Origin: Desulfobulbaceae bacterium
GTDB lineage: Bacteria; Desulfobacterota; Desulfobulbia; Desulfobulbales; SURF-16
NCBI GenBank assembly: GCA_024763495.1
Contig: JANTFJ010000115.1
Span: 1-7,528, forward strand
Length of the DNA: 7,528 bases
Direction of reading: 5' to 3'
Made by a program: the position numbers and the translations under genes. Numbering within the stretch: position 1 is the stretch's first letter; each line of letters opens with the position of its first letter. Shown one piece after another: positions 1 to 5,872 of the stretch. The notes below the pieces were generated by a model. It was not told where the DNA came from and did not search any database. It worked only from the letters and a program-made list of their open reading frames with translations.

Positions 1-48
1 ATCGCGAGCGTTGAAACGGGCACATGGCGGCATCCCTGAAACGCTTAC
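1..48. mobile_element. Possible right end of an IS66-type element running off the window
   Basis: Read leftward from position 48 on the minus strand, the sequence begins GTAAGCGTTTCAGGGATG. IS66-family terminal repeats characteristically begin with GTAA, often GTAAGCG. Two further copies, starting at 154 (GTAAGCGTTCTCC) and 199 (GTAAGCGTTCACCGG), share GTAAGCGTT and the same orientation. No transposase gene is in the window and no matching left end or 8-bp target duplication can be seen, so this is either the edge of an element lying mostly outside or a set of decayed remnants. Confidence 0.3.
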
Positions 49-199
49 AGGCCGTGCCTTCTCAAAAGTCAAGGTGTGGTTTATTGATCGCTATCAGCAT
101 TAGTATGCTGCGTAGGCCCAACTGAACTAATCTAAGGCACTGGAGAACGCTTACAGACTGGAGTTATAAGTAAACAAATAGCCCCCGGTGAACGCTTAC

Positions 200-277
200 G
201 TAGGAGCCCAGCCCTCTGGGCGATCCGTGTAGTAAGATTTGCTCCATGTCTTATCGCCCAGGGGGCTGGGCTCCTAC
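200..277. repeat. REPIN: two REP units in inverted orientation
   Basis: Positions 200-224 and 253-277 are inverted copies of each other over 25 bp with a single G/T mismatch (215 against 262), separated by 28 nt. Each unit starts with GTAG and is followed by its own internal palindrome: GCCCAG-CCCT-CTGGGC on the left and GCCCAG-GGGG-CTGGGC on the right. A GTAG or GGAG head followed by a short imperfect palindrome is the hallmark of REP units mobilised by RAYT (TnpA-REP, Y1 transposase) proteins, and an inverted pair is the usual BIME/REPIN form. The whole unit can fold into one long hairpin in RNA or single-stranded DNA. No RAYT gene lies in this window. Confidence 0.75.
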
Positions 278-306
278 AGTAATAACCATTCACCAGCACC
301 TCACGG

Positions 307-344
307 AGTCTGCGCTTACCTCTCTGCACAGGTAAGCGCAGACT
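307..344. repeat. Perfect 14-bp inverted repeat after the binding-protein gene
   Basis: The arms at 307-320 (AGTCTGCGCTTACC) and 331-344 are exact inverted copies around a 10-nt loop. The hairpin begins about 33 nt past the livK-like stop codon. On the minus strand it is not followed by a run of U, so it is not a canonical intrinsic terminator. It could still act as a 3'-end stabilising structure for the binding-protein transcript. Each arm contains the CGCTTAC heptamer repeated elsewhere in the first 345 bp, so it may instead be two back-to-back ends of a small mobile element. Confidence 0.6.
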
Positions 345-376
345 GAACTGAATAACAGGCTTTCAGGAGCAAGGGA

Positions 377-1540
377 CTAATCAGCCAGGGTAAACCTGCC
401 GTCCTTGACTTGAACTATAACCATGGAATCAACGTCCAGGCCGTTATGATCTTCCGGGGTGATATTATATATCCCGGACACCCCTACATAGCCCTTGGTC
501 TGTTCAATAGCTGTCCGCAGGGCCTTGGGCTCAGTACCCACTTTTTTCATGGCATCGGCAACCATGGAAATAGCATCCCAGGCATAACCGGAATGGGTAT
601 TAATCGGAAATTCTTTATCATAATGATAAACATCCTTGTATAGATGAACAAATTCTTCAATTACCTTTTTCTGGGGATCACTGTCCGGCAGCATGCTTGC
701 CACCATCAGCTTGGTGGCCGGCATCCGATCCCCCTCACAGGCCTTACCGGCCAGCTCAATGTATTTAGGATCAGGCAGGCCATGACACTGGAACAGGGGC
801 GTGGTTATGCCGAGCTGAACCTTGTTTTTCGCGACAATGGAACCTGCCGGACCGATTGTCCAGCAGATAATAACCTGGGGATTGCTGTTTCTTATCTTGG
901 TTAACTGGGCTGTCATATCGGTATCCCTGGGGCCGAACGATTCTTTGGCAACAATAGTCAACCCATATTCAGGAGCCAGTTTATAGAGCCAGCGCGCGCC
1001 ATCTTTACCAAAGCCGTCAGATGCGGTAAGCAGAGCGACCTTTGTCATGCCTTTGTCCTTAAGATACATATAAACCCGTTTTACCGCTATTGAAGAACGC
1101 TGCGGGGATTTAAAGATATATGAATAGGGGCCGAATTTACCGCCCATGATTACCGGATCACCGCCCACGGTCATAAATGTCGGCATACCAGCCTTTTCCA
1201 GAAGGCTCTTGACGTTCATGCCGGTGCCGGTACGAGTAGGGCCGACTATAGCGGCAACTTTGTCTTTATAGATAAATTTTTTGGCTATTGTTGCGGCCTT
1301 GGCCGGATTTCCGTTCGTGTCCCCGGTGACAAGTTCAAGTTTTTGATTGTTAACCCCGCCTTCGTGGTTGATTTTATCAACTACCATTTCCGCCACCAGC
1401 TTGGTGGGAGTGCCGATAAAACTGGCCGGGCCGGACAGGTCAAAGAACGCCCCTATTTTAATGGTGTCCGCAGCCGAAACCGGGGAAGACAGCAAGGCAA
1501 AAGCCAGAACAAACAAGCTAAACAGACTGATTTTTTTCAT
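377..1540 (-). CDS. livK: Liv-type ABC transporter periplasmic substrate-binding protein
   Basis: A 387-residue secreted binding protein of the branched-chain amino acid (HAAT, Peripla_BP_6) family, which captures the ligand in the periplasm and delivers it to the LivM-containing permease. A Sec signal peptide is visible: basic MKK, a hydrophobic core at about residues 4-17 and a likely cut after VSA (residue 23). There is no lipobox cysteine, so a soluble periplasmic protein is expected. Family features are IGAFFDLSGPAS (29-40), the lobe-1 binding segment AAIVGPTRTGTG (96-107) and the GYAWDAISMVADAM helix near the C-terminus. Length fits the family. The start is supported by GGAGGG 3 nt before the ATG and by its own promoter at 1566-1594. 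It is the last gene of the minus-strand set, 188 bp after the fusion gene. Ligand is unresolved: branched-chain or aromatic amino acids, amides and aromatic acids are all bound by relatives. The symbol is by family only. Confidence 0.93.
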   Translation of the reverse strand: MKKISLFSLFVLAFALLSSPVSAADTIKIGAFFDLSGPASFIGTPTKLVAEMVVDKINHEGGVNNQKLELVTGDTNGNPAKAATIAKKFIYKDKVAAIVGPTRTGTGMNVKSLLEKAGMPTFMTVGGDPVIMGGKFGPYSYIFKSPQRSSIAVKRVYMYLKDKGMTKVALLTASDGFGKDGARWLYKLAPEYGLTIVAKESFGPRDTDMTAQLTKIRNSNPQVIICWTIGPAGSIVAKNKVQLGITTPLFQCHGLPDPKYIELAGKACEGDRMPATKLMVASMLPDSDPQKKVIEEFVHLYKDVYHYDKEFPINTHSGYAWDAISMVADAMKKVGTEPKALRTAIEQTKGYVGVSGIYNITPEDHNGLDVDSMVIVQVKDGRFTLAD

Positions 1541-1543
1541 TTT

Positions 1544-1549
1544 CCCTCC
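1544..1549 (-). promoter_or_regulatory. Shine-Dalgarno of the binding-protein gene
   Basis: GGAGGG on the minus strand ends 3 nt before the ATG at 1540. It is by far the strongest ribosome-binding site in the minus-strand set, consistent with the high expression usual for binding proteins relative to membrane components. Confidence 0.8.
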
Positions 1550-1565
1550 ATTTTGTAATCCAGAA

Positions 1566-1594
1566 ATTATATCAATCAGCTAAACCAGTATTAC
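1566..1594 (-). promoter_or_regulatory. Candidate extended -10 sigma70-type promoter for the binding-protein gene
   Basis: The minus strand reads TGATATAAT (1574-1566), a perfect TATAAT with an extended -10 TG. The hexamer 17 nt upstream is GTAATA (1594-1589), a poor -35, which suits an extended -10 promoter. A start site near 1559 would give a leader of about 18 nt carrying the Shine-Dalgarno. A separate promoter would let the binding protein be made in excess of the transporter genes. Confidence 0.5.
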
Positions 1595-1599
1595 GTAAT
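1590..1599. promoter_or_regulatory. Palindrome ATTACGTAAT overlapping the -35 region
   Basis: A perfect 10-bp palindrome overlaps the weak -35 of the binding-protein promoter, which is where a repressor or activator would bind. A one-mismatch version (ATTACATAAT) lies at 6076-6085 in the promoter region of the deacetylase gene. Short AT-rich palindromes do arise by chance, so this is only a candidate operator. Confidence 0.3.
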
Positions 1600-1654
1600 T
1601 TCATCCAGTTACCTGTGAGAACCCGGTCCGGCGGGCGATAAAACCTGGGACAAA

Positions 1655-1681
1655 CTCATCACCCGGATCATCGGGAATGAG
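1655..1681 (-). terminator. Weak terminator-like hairpin between the fusion gene and the binding-protein gene
   Basis: CTCAT (1655-1659) pairs with ATGAG (1677-1681), and CCCG (1662-1665) with CGGG (1672-1675), around a GATCAT loop with a small internal bulge. On the minus strand the stem is followed by TTTGT, a short U stretch. A second small stem, GGGCT-AATG-AGCCC (1715-1728), directly follows the fusion gene stop. Either could partially end the livM-G-F transcript before the binding-protein promoter, but neither is a strong terminator. Confidence 0.25.
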
Positions 1682-1728
1682 ATGAGCGCAGGCTTCTAAT
1701 GCCCATGTGGTGCGGGGCTAATGAGCCC

Positions 1729-3819
1729 TTACACAATATCATCCTTGATCCTGGTATCAAAAACCCGTTGACTCTTCCGTTCGGAGCGGGGCAGGGAAGC
1801 ATATTCCACGACATCCGCCTCGACCGTTACCATAAGCTGTTTTTTGATTTGATGCACGACTTCTTTGCCTAGTTCCATCCGCCGTGCTTTATCACACTGT
1901 CCGCCATGCTCTACAACCAGGCGCATGAAATCACGGCCGCTTTTATCGTCCCGGGAAAGATGAGCCTGGTATTCCGAACCTAACCCGGGAATGCCAGACA
2001 GAATGCTGTCAATACTGGAGGGATAAATATTTACCCCGCGAAACTTCATCATGTCATCGCTGCGCCCCCTGATCCGGGAATGACGGGGCATTATGGAACC
2101 ACAGGTGCAGGGGCCGGGAATAATCCTGGTTATATCACGGGTACGGTAACGAACCAAGGGCGCGGCCTCCTTGCAGAGGGTAGTAACCACCATTTCGCCC
2201 CATTCTCCGGGCGTAACCGGTTCCAGGGTATCAGGATCAAGAATTTCCAAAATATAATAATCAGCCCAGTAATGGATACAGTCATGGTCGGGACACTCAA
2301 TACCGGTGCCGGGGCCGTATAGTTCGGTGAGGCCGGGGATATCGAAAAGTTCAGCCCCGCCGAAAAGCTCGGAAATTTTCTGACGCATTGATATGGAAGA
2401 ACGTTCAGAACCATATATTATTTTTTTGATGTTGATCTTGTCGGCAATTCCCCGTTTGTGAATTTCTTCGGCCATGAGCAGGGCCATGGAGGCGGTAGAA
2501 CAGAAAACCGTTGATTGAAAATCTAAGAGAAACCGGCATTGCATATCAATATTACCCGGTCCGGCGGGTACGGCCAGGGCCCCGATTTCTTCGCAGCCCA
2601 GCTGAAAACCCATGCCCGCCGTCCAGACCCCGTAACCCACGGCAATCTGAATACGGTCAAGGGGAGTAATACCTGCCATTTCATAGGCTCTGGCAAAAAA
2701 GCCAACCCAGTCATCCACGTCTTTACGGGTATAGGCCAGCACCTTGCGTTTACCGGTGGTGCCGGAACTGGCATGAATCCGGATAATCTGTTCAAAGGGC
2801 ACGGAGCGCAGGGGAAAGGGATAACCGTCACGCAGATCATCAGCTGTGGTAAAGGGCAGTTTCCGCAGATCAGACAGTGATTTTATATCACCCGGTTTTA
2901 TCCCGGCTTTTTCCAGTTGAGCGCGGTAAAAACTCGAACCCTCAAAGGCATGGTTTATTGTCCATTGCAATCCTTTAAGCTGATGCTTTTCAAGCTCCTC
3001 TTTATTTTTAAATGAGGGCATAAAGGTCTTGTGAGTCATGTCAGGTTTCTCCAATCTGATATTTGTCAGCCCGGCAGCGCCGAGGCGGCTGGCTGCCGGA
3101 TTTTCATTACTGGCCGCGCCCAGAAAGGCCTGACGCAGTTTTGGATCAGCCAGCAACTTCGCGCTGTTACCGGAATGAACAATACGGCCATTGGCAAGAA
3201 GATATGCTGAGGTGGAAGCGGAGAGGGCCCGGGCCGCGTTCTGTTCCACCAGGAGAATGGTCACTCCGGAACGGGAAAGCTGATGAATAATAGCAAAAAT
3301 TTCATCAGTAATCAATGGAGCCAGTCCCAGGCTCGGTTCATCCAGGAGAAGAAGGTCGGGTTTTGCCATTAAGGCCCGCCCCATAGCCACCATCTGCTGT
3401 TCACCGCCGGAGAGGGTGGCGGCCTGCTGATTTCGCCGCTCTTTCAATTTGGGAAAGCGGGCAAAGATTTCCGCCATTCTTCTTTTTGTTTTCGTCCTGC
3501 CCGGTTTCAGGGCCAGAACCCCAAGCTCAAGATTCTCCGCGACCGTCAGTTCACCGAAGAGCTGCCTGCCCTCCGGGGAAAGGGCCAGCCCGGCCTGAAC
3601 CATACGGTTAGCGGATTTGGCGGTAACATCCTTTCCCTTGAACAGGATAGTCCCGCCGCTGGGTCGAACCAAACCGATTATGGCCTTGAGCAGGGTACTC
3701 TTGCCTGCCCCATTGGCCCCGACCAGGGCCACGGTTTCACCCCGGCTGATTTCAAGATCAACCCCGAAAAGGGCCTGGGCCGCTCCGTAATATACCTGTA
3801 AATTATTTATCTGCAGCAT
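1729..3819 (-). CDS. Fusion of a LivF-type ABC ATPase and a PaaK-type aryl-CoA ligase
   Basis: A single 696-residue frame with two complete domains. Residues 1-235 are a LivF ATPase: Walker A GANGAGKST (34-42), Q-loop at Q86, signature LSGGEQQ (136-142), Walker B LLLLDEP (156-162), and VEQN (191-194), where LivF proteins carry Gln in place of the switch His. The usual LivF end (AFLG, 231-234) is present. A 25-residue linker leads to residues 261-696, a phenylacetate-CoA-ligase-like enzyme of normal PaaK length: ATP-binding SSGTTGK (351-357), GLTELYG (496-502), YRTRD (558-562), hinge region GRSDDMMKFRGVNIYPS (585-601) and the C-terminal PRSERK with likely catalytic Lys682. Cysteines in ECPDHDC (508-514) and PCTC (570-573) may be structural. 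The ligase would form an acyl-AMP and then a CoA thioester of an aryl or related acid. These are normally separate genes. The start at 3819 lacks a Shine-Dalgarno, and an in-frame stop lies 5 codons upstream. Whether one polypeptide is made is uncertain. Confidence 0.85.
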   Translation of the reverse strand: MLQINNLQVYYGAAQALFGVDLEISRGETVALVGANGAGKSTLLKAIIGLVRPSGGTILFKGKDVTAKSANRMVQAGLALSPEGRQLFGELTVAENLELGVLALKPGRTKTKRRMAEIFARFPKLKERRNQQAATLSGGEQQMVAMGRALMAKPDLLLLDEPSLGLAPLITDEIFAIIHQLSRSGVTILLVEQNAARALSASTSAYLLANGRIVHSGNSAKLLADPKLRQAFLGAASNENPAASRLGAAGLTNIRLEKPDMTHKTFMPSFKNKEELEKHQLKGLQWTINHAFEGSSFYRAQLEKAGIKPGDIKSLSDLRKLPFTTADDLRDGYPFPLRSVPFEQIIRIHASSGTTGKRKVLAYTRKDVDDWVGFFARAYEMAGITPLDRIQIAVGYGVWTAGMGFQLGCEEIGALAVPAGPGNIDMQCRFLLDFQSTVFCSTASMALLMAEEIHKRGIADKINIKKIIYGSERSSISMRQKISELFGGAELFDIPGLTELYGPGTGIECPDHDCIHYWADYYILEILDPDTLEPVTPGEWGEMVVTTLCKEAAPLVRYRTRDITRIIPGPCTCGSIMPRHSRIRGRSDDMMKFRGVNIYPSSIDSILSGIPGLGSEYQAHLSRDDKSGRDFMRLVVEHGGQCDKARRMELGKEVVHQIKKQLMVTVEADVVEYASLPRSERKSQRVFDTRIKDDIV
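3037..3052 (-). promoter_or_regulatory. Internal ribosome-binding site and ATG at the start of the ligase part
   Basis: GGAG (3052-3049) stands 9 nt before an in-frame ATG (3039-3037, residue 261 of the fusion). This ATG begins MTHKTFMPSF, just where a stand-alone PaaK-type protein would begin. A free ligase of 436 residues (1729-3039) could therefore be translated from the same mRNA as well as, or instead of, the fused form. The site may be a relic of a time when livF and the ligase were two genes. Confidence 0.5.
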
Positions 3820-3937
3820 AGTTGCATGAAATCATAAGTAGGAGTCTCGTTCCTCGCTTAGCTGATTTGAGGAAAAATGCCTATTCTCGAACAACCTCCC
3901 GGGTATACTTTATTGAGCGCTGTCGATTTTTTATCCC
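3820..3937. other. 118-bp spacer between livG and the livF fusion gene
   Basis: In most liv operons livG and livF are nearly adjacent, so a 118-bp gap is wide. No Shine-Dalgarno is visible before the livF ATG at 3819. The plus strand holds GTAGGAG (3838-3844), the same head as the REP units at 200-277, but the following bases form only a weak AGGA/TCCT stem, so a degenerate REP is possible and not shown. A TTCCTC/GAGGAA dyad (3850-3855 and 3869-3874) is also present. No promoter is convincing. Confidence 0.4.
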
Positions 3938-4702
3938 TCAGGCGGCCGCGCCGATCTTCCCTAGATACGCCTCAAGCACCAGGGGATTTCGGCGAATTTC
4001 CTCTGGTGTGCCCCCGGCAATGAGCCGGCCGCTGTCCAGCACCACAACTTGATCTGATACCTTCATTACCAGTTCCATGTCATGTTCCACCAGCAGTATG
4101 GTGTAACCATTTCTTCTCATCTGTTTGATCAGGGCGGCTATTTCCGCTGTTTCCTCAGGGTTAAGTCCGGCAACCGGTTCATCAAGCAGGACAATATCAG
4201 GCCCGGCAACAAAGGCCCTGGCCATTTCCACCCGTTTTTTATCACCATAAGGCAGGGCGGCCAGGGGCCAGTCAGCCTTGGCAATAATGCCGAAAAGATC
4301 AAGGGCTTCCTGGGCCATGAGCCTCAGCCGCCGTTCCTGGTGGCGGGTGGCGGGCAACCGCAGCATGGCCTTGATAAAAGATCGTCCGGCCTGCACGGTA
4401 AGCCCGCAGAGAACATTATCCAGCACGGACAAACGGGGAACGAGACGAAAATTCTGAAAGGTGCGGGTCATGCCCAGGCGGGTTATTTTATGGGCCGGCA
4501 AACGGGAAATATCCTGATCCTTGAAAATAATTTTGCCGCTGTCACAGGGGATAATGCCGGAAACACAGTTAATCAGGGTCGATTTACCTGCCCCGTTAGG
4601 GCCTATAAGAGCAGTTATTTCGCCTGAATTCAGGGAAAAGGAGACCTCGTTTAAGGCCGGCAGACCCCCGAAATTTTTATTTACCCTGATCAGTTCAAGC
4701 AT
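3938..4702 (-). CDS. livG: Liv-type ABC transporter ATP-binding protein LivG
   Basis: A 254-residue cytoplasmic ATPase of the branched-chain amino acid transporter class, one of the two nucleotide-binding subunits that power the permease. Visible motifs are Walker A GPNGAGKST (34-42), Q-loop FQNF (Q83), the LivG-type degenerate signature LPYGDKKRVE (150-159), Walker B IVLLDEP (170-176) and the switch His207 in VEHD. Length matches the family. A longer frame opens at 4804, but its first 34 residues lie over the end of livM in another frame. The start at 4702 gives the expected MLELIRVNKNFGG. The livM stop lies inside the livG start (shared ATGCTTGA, 4702-4695), an 8-nt overlap indicating translational coupling. 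The sequence before the ATG is only weakly purine-rich (GGCGGCAAA), in keeping with coupling. Confidence 0.93.
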   Translation of the reverse strand: MLELIRVNKNFGGLPALNEVSFSLNSGEITALIGPNGAGKSTLINCVSGIIPCDSGKIIFKDQDISRLPAHKITRLGMTRTFQNFRLVPRLSVLDNVLCGLTVQAGRSFIKAMLRLPATRHQERRLRLMAQEALDLFGIIAKADWPLAALPYGDKKRVEMARAFVAGPDIVLLDEPVAGLNPEETAEIAALIKQMRRNGYTILLVEHDMELVMKVSDQVVVLDSGRLIAGGTPEEIRRNPLVLEAYLGKIGAAA

Positions 4703-5687
4703 TTTGCCGCCGTTTAAGAGCCAGACGAGTACGGATAATGTCCAGAATACCGGTAACAAATCCCTGGGGCAGAAAAAGGAGAATAAGAACAAGAATAAGA
4801 CCATGAATTATATCTTTATAGGTTTCAAATATATCAAGAAATTCCGGGAGAATCGTCAACAGTCCGGCTCCCAGCAGGCTGCCCCACACCGAGCCCATGC
4901 CGCCCACCACCACCATGATAACAAAATCTACCGAGGCGAAAATTCCGAAAGTATCGGGATTAACAAATAAAAAACAGTGGGCGTAAAGACTGCCGGCCAG
5001 CGAAGCAAGGATGGCGGAAAGGACAAAAATTTTCACCTTTTCTTTTTTGACGTCAATGCCCAGACCGGCAGCGGCCCGCTCGTCAACCGCCAGGGCGGCC
5101 AGCCCCCGGCCCACCCCGCTCCGCACCAGGTTAAGGCAGAGGGTAATGATTATCAGGGTGATGGCCCAGACCAGAAAATGGAAACGGAATTCATCATCAA
5201 TGATCCAGGGACCGACAGTCAGGGGCGGGATACCGGCAAAACCGCTGGGCCCCCCGGTCACCTCATCCCATTGCACCATAATAGTAAAAATTACAATATT
5301 AAAACCCAGGGTGGCCATGGCCAGGTAATGCCCGGATAGACGGAGAACAGGGCCGCCGAGCAGCAGGGCGACCAGGGCGACCAGCAGGGCGGCCAATCCC
5401 ATGGCCGGCCAGGCCCGGAGCCCGTAATCAACCGTGAGCAGGGCTGAGCCATAGGCACCCAGGCCGAAAAAAGCGGCATGGCCGAGAGAAATCTGCCCGG
5501 CATAGCCGACAAAAAGATTTAACCCCAGAACAATAATTACATTAATCGCTACCAGGTTGGTAATGCCGAGGATATAGGGATTATCGTAATAAAAAGGGAA
5601 AAAGAGCAGAGCCGGAGCCAGGCCCCAGACAGTCAGTCCGGCACGATGATGAAATATGAAATATGTAAATTTTTCTCTGCTAGTCAT
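4695..5687 (-). CDS. livM: Liv-type ABC transporter permease LivM
   Basis: A 330-residue polytopic inner-membrane permease of the BPD_transp_2 family, which forms part of the transport channel and docks with LivG/LivF. Hydrophobic segments fall near residues 17-34, 38-60, 67-86, 93-115, 122-140, 171-188, 218-242, 250-279 and close to the C-terminus. The family motif GYAGQISLGHAAFFGLGAYG lies at 61-80. The cytoplasmic coupling loop (GRGLAALAVDERAAAGLGI, 193-211) and VVVGGMGSVWGSLLGA (259-274) are also typical. The short N-terminus argues for LivM over LivH. It is the first gene of the minus-strand set; no LivH partner, which normally precedes LivM, is present. No clear Shine-Dalgarno precedes the ATG at 5687 and an in-frame TAG lies 12 codons upstream (positions 5723-5721 or close by), so no longer start is available. 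Confidence 0.92.
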   Translation of the reverse strand: MTSREKFTYFIFHHRAGLTVWGLAPALLFFPFYYDNPYILGITNLVAINVIIVLGLNLFVGYAGQISLGHAAFFGLGAYGSALLTVDYGLRAWPAMGLAALLVALVALLLGGPVLRLSGHYLAMATLGFNIVIFTIMVQWDEVTGGPSGFAGIPPLTVGPWIIDDEFRFHFLVWAITLIIITLCLNLVRSGVGRGLAALAVDERAAAGLGIDVKKEKVKIFVLSAILASLAGSLYAHCFLFVNPDTFGIFASVDFVIMVVVGGMGSVWGSLLGAGLLTILPEFLDIFETYKDIIHGLILVLILLFLPQGFVTGILDIIRTRLALKRRQNA

Positions 5688-5729
5688 GGAGGCCGGCTGG
5701 TTAAAAGATAACTATTCTGCTATGCGCCT

Positions 5730-5758
5730 TAATTAATCTTGTCGGACTGATTTGTCAA
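5730..5758 (-). promoter_or_regulatory. Candidate promoter of the livM-livG-livF operon
   Basis: A perfect TTGACA (5758-5753, minus strand) is followed after 17 nt by TAATTA (5735-5730), a poor -10 match. A start site near 5723 would give a leader of about 35 nt before the livM ATG. The perfect -35 and correct spacing make this the best candidate between the divergent genes, but the -10 is weak and an activator might be needed. Confidence 0.4.
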
Positions 5759-5773
5759 ATTGAATATATTTGA
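5755..5773. promoter_or_regulatory. Dyad TCAAAT-N7-ATTTGA overlapping the livM -35
   Basis: TCAAAT (5755-5760) and ATTTGA (5768-5773) form an inverted repeat around 7 nt, overlapping and lying just upstream of the candidate -35 box of livM. The position suits a transcription factor site. The DNA here is AT-rich, so chance is not excluded. Confidence 0.3.
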
Positions 5774-5872
5774 TATCCTGCGCCTTCCTGATCGAACATT
5801 AACGGATTAAGTTGTAAAAAAACTCTAAAATTTATATTCTATATTGTATCTATACTTAAGGTTCACCAAAAC

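Larger units (their letters stand above)
1..376. other. Repeat-rich intergenic region without a gene
   Basis: I see no coding gene here. The stretch contains five copies of the heptamer CGCTTAC or its complement (42-48, 148-154, 193-199, 313-319 and, inverted, 332-338), an inverted REP pair (200-277), a perfect 14-bp hairpin (307-344) and a small 6-bp stem with a 4-nt loop (CAGCAT-TAGT-ATGCTG, 95-110). About 0.04 copies of a given heptamer would be expected in 345 bp on both strands, so the heptamer cluster is not chance. The region lies downstream of the binding-protein gene and looks like a site of accumulated mobile-element debris. Confidence 0.7.

Noticed and set aside
132..329. A 65-codon minus-strand open frame near the left edge
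   Set aside because: Its sequence is the translation of the REPIN and repeat heptamers; no ribosome-binding site or family resemblance.
42..338. CRISPR-like array from the recurring CGCTTAC motif
   Set aside because: The shared unit is only 7-10 bp, spacing is irregular (106, 45, 120 and 19 bp) and one copy is inverted.
307..344. Intrinsic terminator of the binding-protein gene
   Set aside because: The hairpin is strong, but the minus strand after it has no U run, so it was listed as a repeat rather than a terminator.
4082..4627. A 181-codon open frame on the plus strand opposite livG
   Set aside because: It lies wholly antisense to a well-supported ATPase gene, resembles no family, and is the kind of shadow frame expected from the codon bias of livG.
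4703..4804. A 34-residue N-terminal extension of LivG
   Set aside because: The extension is an alternative reading of the end of livM; the family-typical start MLELIRV at 4702 overlaps the livM stop by 8 nt as expected for coupled genes.
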